Shown here one piece after another: positions 62,688 through 64,000 of a DNA stretch of 64,000 nucleotides. Position numbers and translations under genes: made by a program. Position 1 is the first letter of the stretch. Every line of letters starts with the position of its first letter. The notes beneath the pieces were generated by a model. It was not told the DNA's origin, did not search any database, and was given only the letters and a program-made list of their open reading frames with translations. The DNA is from Sphingobacterium humi. Its GTDB lineage: Bacteria > Bacteroidota > Bacteroidia > Sphingobacteriales > Sphingobacteriaceae. The stretch covers positions 145,826 through 209,825 of the forward strand of contig NZ_WSQA01000008.1 of the NCBI RefSeq assembly GCF_009768885.1, read 5' to 3'.

Positions 62688-63326
62688 TCAGACAAACTCC
62701 CCAATGTCGAAATCCTCTAAATCACTTTTCCGCAAATCGGGAGAACTGAAATCCGTTCCGGCGGAGAGGCTCTTGTCCAACAACTCTGCAATCTTCCGTG
62801 AAGCCCCATCCATTGAGTTTTCGAGCAGACTTAACAATTCCGTTCCCTGTAATCGCTGAACTATATCCACCGCTTTCTGTTGCTGGGCAGGTTCAAGTGT
62901 ATCTTGCTCCAACCATGCCCCCACGGTCGTCAGTTCATCAAAGGTAACCCCTGTGGCAAACTCATTGTCGCTGTCCTCAAACCCGTACTCATCCCATTCG
63001 TCTTCCTCATTTTCAAAATCGGACATACTCCCGAAAACTTCATCCGGCTCTCCCTCAATCTGCGGATTTTCCAATCCAAAACCTATCCCGTAGGTTTCTG
63101 TTCCAAAATTATCAGCTATCCCGTCACGTTCGCCCGATTGTCTCTTTGTGGCATCCAGTGGCAAGGTGTGGCGTTCCACAGGCTTGGGAAGCCCCATAAT
63201 ATCCGGCAGGTCTGGGCTTTTCTTTTTCGGCTTTACCTCCCTGCGGACGGTCTTATGGATGACCACCTTATCTTTCAGCAAAAGGATGATGACGATGATA
63301 AGGCATATTACAATCAATGCTTCCAT
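62688..63326 (-). CDS. traD: Conjugative transposon protein TraD
   Basis: A 212-residue protein with one N-terminal membrane helix (ALIVICLIIVIILLL), a basic/Pro stretch and a very acidic centre (EDEWDEYGFEDSDN). Such TraD proteins accompany the DUF3408 genes in Bacteroidota elements. It precedes the traE operon but is separated from it by the MBL cargo pair. Two bp separate it from the DUF3408 gene upstream. Confidence 0.85.
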   Translation of the reverse strand: MEALIVICLIIVIILLLKDKVVIHKTVRREVKPKKKSPDLPDIMGLPKPVERHTLPLDATKRQSGERDGIADNFGTETYGIGFGLENPQIEGEPDEVFGSMSDFENEEDEWDEYGFEDSDNEFATGVTFDELTTVGAWLEQDTLEPAQQQKAVDIVQRLQGTELLSLLENSMDGASRKIAELLDKSLSAGTDFSSPDLRKSDLEDFDIGEFV

Positions 63327-63328
63327 AG

Positions 63329-63604
63329 CTATAAGATTGGCTTTTGCTTGTCGGCGTAGATAATCTTTATTTCGTCTCCGAACTCCTCAAAGTGGTGTTT
63401 CAATACACTGTGCAGGTAATCGGCAAGTGTGATTTTTCCCTCTCCGAGCAGAAAGACGATACGGGATAGTTTCTTATGGAAATCGGGGCTTATGTAGACC
63501 GATTTTCCGCACCTTGCCACAACCCCTGTCGGTCTTAAAAATGACGTTTGATAATGGGCTTTGCGCAGTATCTTTTCCTGTTGTTTTTGCTGTGTCTTTT
63601 TCAT
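63329..63604 (-). CDS. DUF3408 protein (TraC-like)
   Basis: A 91-residue protein matching DUF3408: GKSVYISPDFHKKLSRIVFL and ITLADYLHSVLKHHFEEFG, a ribbon-helix-helix-like fold. It lies between a second DUF3408 gene and traD on the same strand. Such proteins occur next to the ParA-like TraA in these elements and may bind DNA during transfer. Confidence 0.82.
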   Translation of the reverse strand: MKKTQQKQQEKILRKAHYQTSFLRPTGVVARCGKSVYISPDFHKKLSRIVFLLGEGKITLADYLHSVLKHHFEEFGDEIKIIYADKQKPIL

Positions 63605-63615
63605 AATCGAATATT

Positions 63616-63975
63616 TTAAAAAATGGGTTTAAACTTATTGTTGAAATCATCGGTGATGGCTTTCTCGAATTGTTCAAAATGATGTTCGAGAATATTGTCC
63701 AAATAGGCATATAGGGGTATCTTGTCTTTCCCGATAACCTGCACGATACGGGAAAGCCGTTCGTGGTATTCCTGCCGGATGTAGATGCTCTTATCACCAC
63801 GGCGTGTCATGGTGTGGCTGTTGAGAAAACGCTCGCCATAGCCCGTATCGGAAGCCCTCTTTTGTCGGGTGCGCTCTTTGTCTACGGGCTTTTCCGTTGG
63901 CGTTTCCTTTGTCGGCTCTGCGCTCGGCTCTTGCGGTGCTACCGCCTGTTGGGGCTTCTTTGTTTCGCCTGCCAT
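63616..63975 (-). CDS. DUF3408 protein (TraB-like)
   Basis: A ~119-residue protein with a Pro/Glu/Lys-rich N-terminal extension and the DUF3408 core (GDKSIYIRQEYHERLSRIVQ, KIPLYAYLDNILEHHFEQFE). Start is ATG 63975 or 63984. A ParA-like TraA is expected immediately upstream, beyond the window. It shares the transcript with the next DUF3408 gene and traD. Confidence 0.82.
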   Translation of the reverse strand: MAGETKKPQQAVAPQEPSAEPTKETPTEKPVDKERTRQKRASDTGYGERFLNSHTMTRRGDKSIYIRQEYHERLSRIVQVIGKDKIPLYAYLDNILEHHFEQFEKAITDDFNNKFKPIF

Positions 63976-64000
63976 AATGGACATGAGATATGCCTCGTCA

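Larger units (their letters stand above)
43537..64000. mobile_element. CTnDOT-type integrative conjugative element (left part)
   Basis: From the tRNA-Lys 3' end to beyond the window edge the genes are those of a Bacteroidota integrative conjugative element: serine recombinase, ArdA, and traB/C-D-E-F-G-I-J-K-L-M-N-O-Q. The cargo is two nuclease-type pairs, a receiver protein and an MBL/membrane pair. The insertion lies next to tRNA-Lys; the precise crossover and the far end cannot be seen. Mobilization genes, TraA and any excision factor lie outside the window. Confidence 0.9.

Overview
The window comes from a Bacteroidota chromosome, most likely family Sphingobacteriaceae (Sphingobacterium/Pedobacter-like). 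Signs of this are the ECF sigma/FecR/TonB-receptor triad, a one-component beta-propeller regulator beside glycoside hydrolases, promoters of the TTTG-N19-TAnnTTTG type, weak Shine-Dalgarno sites, small DUF families typical of Bacteroidota, and a CTnDOT-type tra gene set. The identification rests on reading the sequence; no database search was run.

Host backbone, about 1-43,536. It opens with a TonB receptor (partial) behind a FecR anti-sigma factor and an ECF sigma factor. Next come a methyltransferase with metA, glutamate dehydrogenase, a sirtuin, a DUF2892 membrane protein, an ATP-cone/Mrr-nuclease fusion overlapping a LOG-family gene, and ispE. A sensor-regulator then precedes a GH144-like endo-glucanase and a GH3 beta-glucosidase, probably a small beta-1,2-glucan or sophorose unit. 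After a DinB-family gene lie pdeM and its Lhr-like helicase (half of the usual four-gene ligase-associated repair set), an FMN reductase, a CBM9-like protein, a NahK-like kinase, a CNNM/CBS transporter, thioredoxin, a GH25 lysozyme and leuS. The ftsX-DUF3098-uppP and truB-ribF operons follow, then three secreted or membrane proteins of unknown function, an operon of a cysteine-synthase-like PLP enzyme, a possible permuted papain-fold protein and PanD, and an SPFH protein with a ribbon-helix-helix protein. Two copies of a palindromic, MITE-like element sit at about 17.9 and 27.4 kb.

Integrated element, about 43,537 to beyond 64,000. A tRNA-Lys(TTT) gene with a perfect Bacteroidota promoter marks the junction. 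Beside it, pointing back at the tRNA, is a large serine recombinase whose reading frame runs into the tRNA antisense strand. Inward from it are ArdA anti-restriction, a TIGR02391 (Ymh)/DUF3800 pair, a lone receiver-domain protein with a structured leader, a GIY-YIG/Mrr-nuclease pair, and the leftward conjugation operon traE-F-G-I-J-K-orf-L-M-N-O-Q, with traD and two DUF3408 genes further upstream. Between traD and traE a two-gene cargo of opposite orientation encodes a ComEC-type metallo-beta-lactamase-fold protein and a four-helix membrane protein.

Most unusual observations. (1) traG, the VirB4-like conjugation ATPase, is split exactly in its Walker A codons by a 50-nt palindromic insert whose loop carries an overlapping TGA stop and TTG start. 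(2) The MBL/4TM cargo pair lies inside the tra block. (3) The Ymh/DUF3800 and GIY-YIG/Mrr pairs are candidate defence modules. (4) The PLP-synthase/DUF6695-like/PanD operon has no pantothenate genes beside it. (5) The repeated palindromic element and the structured leader at 48.73-48.84 kb are unexplained by known families.
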